NCBI GenBank assembly: GCA_900754275.1
Contig: CAAECF010000101.1
Span: forward strand, 1-6,044
Direction: 5' to 3'
DNA from: an uncultured Collinsella sp.
Lineage (GTDB): Bacteria > Actinomycetota > Coriobacteriia > Coriobacteriales > Coriobacteriaceae
Length of the DNA stretch: 6,044 nucleotides
A program made the position numbers and the translations under genes. Positions within the stretch are counted from its first letter, which is position 1; each line of letters begins with the position of its first letter. The notes under the pieces were generated by a model. The model saw nothing but the letters and a program-made list of their open reading frames with translations. It was not told the DNA's origin and did not search any database. This document shows, piece by piece, positions 5,890 to 6,044 of this stretch.

Positions 5890-5902
5890 GTTGTTCGATA
5901 GT
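5890..5902 (-). promoter_or_regulatory. Possible PurBox-like site and weak promoter upstream of xpt
   Basis: The minus strand reads ACTATCGAACAAC, which fits 10 of 13 positions of the PurR box AWWWCCGAACWWT known from Firmicutes. It lies 46-58 nt before the xpt ATG. Overlapping or adjacent weak -10 candidates are TAGACT (5900-5905) and TATTAA (5881-5886), both without a good -35. Only one box is seen, whereas PurR usually binds two, so this is a weak call. Confidence 0.2.
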
Positions 5903-6001
5903 CTACCACGGACCGACCCCCGCCCGCCCCACAAGCCGCATCGCACCACAAACCAGTCTTTTTGGGACGGCGCGAATCGTGGCAGACAGCCTCCCAACAA
6001 G

Positions 6002-6044
6002 CTAATGGCGGGCGCGCATCTTCACCAAACGCACCATGGCAAGC
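6002..6044 (-). CDS. Possible C-terminal end of a gene cut by the right edge
   Basis: The minus strand enters open at 6044 and reads LAMVRLVKMRARH before a TAG stop at 6002-6004. The length (14 codons) is too short to prove coding. The hydrophobic-then-basic ending is plausible for the C-terminus of a real protein. The 157 nt between this stop and the xpt start would hold the xpt promoter. No function can be assigned. Confidence 0.3.
   Translation of the reverse strand, partial: LAMVRLVKMRARH

Noticed and set aside
4792..5901. Plus-strand open frame of 369 codons opposite both the release-factor gene and xpt
   Set aside because: It covers two recognisable minus-strand genes, begins inside the inverted repeat and reads through the palindrome as a DKGTVPLSH string. 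It is a shadow.
5962..5997. Hairpin TTGGGA/TCCCAA with inner GGC/GCC as a terminator for the right-edge gene
   Set aside because: On the minus strand it is followed by As, not Ts. The T run lies on the wrong side, and the stem has a bulge and a long loop.

Overview
The window looks like a high-GC, Gram-positive-type chromosome. The best guess is a Coriobacteriia gut actinobacterium such as Collinsella. This is inferred from GC-rich codon use, strong AGGAGG-type ribosome binding sites, the gene set, and dyad repeats with a GGGACAGTCCC-like core that I associate from memory with that group. Nothing in the window proves the taxon. All the genes are recognisable families; I did not find an unknown multi-gene system.

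Left part, all on the minus strand. Positions 1-76 hold the first 25 codons of an exported, probably lipid-anchored protein. Upstream of it lie a perfect TATAAT and an AT-rich dyad that resembles a Fur box. Next comes a two-gene molybdenum cofactor operon, moeA (770-2032) followed by mogA (280-759). It has a 10-nt gap and a good intrinsic terminator at 230-266. MogA adenylylates molybdopterin and MoeA inserts molybdate into the adenylylated product, so the pair performs the last two steps of Moco assembly.

Middle part, plus strand. A divergent 210-nt promoter region (2033-2242) separates moeA from a CLC-family anion transporter (2243-3664). Its motifs (GNNLV in place of GSGIP, GGSAGREG, GGEVTP) fit the fluoride/proton antiporter branch better than chloride channels. 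After 87 nt comes a diacylglycerol-kinase-family lipid kinase (3752-4714), probably on the same transcript.

Right part, minus strand. xpt (5266-5844, xanthine phosphoribosyltransferase, purine salvage) is followed by a small GGQ-containing release-factor-like protein (4801-5181), probably a ribosome-rescue factor. That small gene is bracketed by two related palindromes. A 27-bp inverted repeat (4722-4792) fills the gap between the convergent lipid-kinase and release-factor stop codons. A 31-nt palindrome followed by seven Ts (5202-5238) sits between xpt and the release-factor ribosome binding site, where it should act as a terminator or attenuator. The right edge (6002-6044) may hold the last codons of another minus-strand gene. 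No tRNA, rRNA, CRISPR array or transposase gene was seen.
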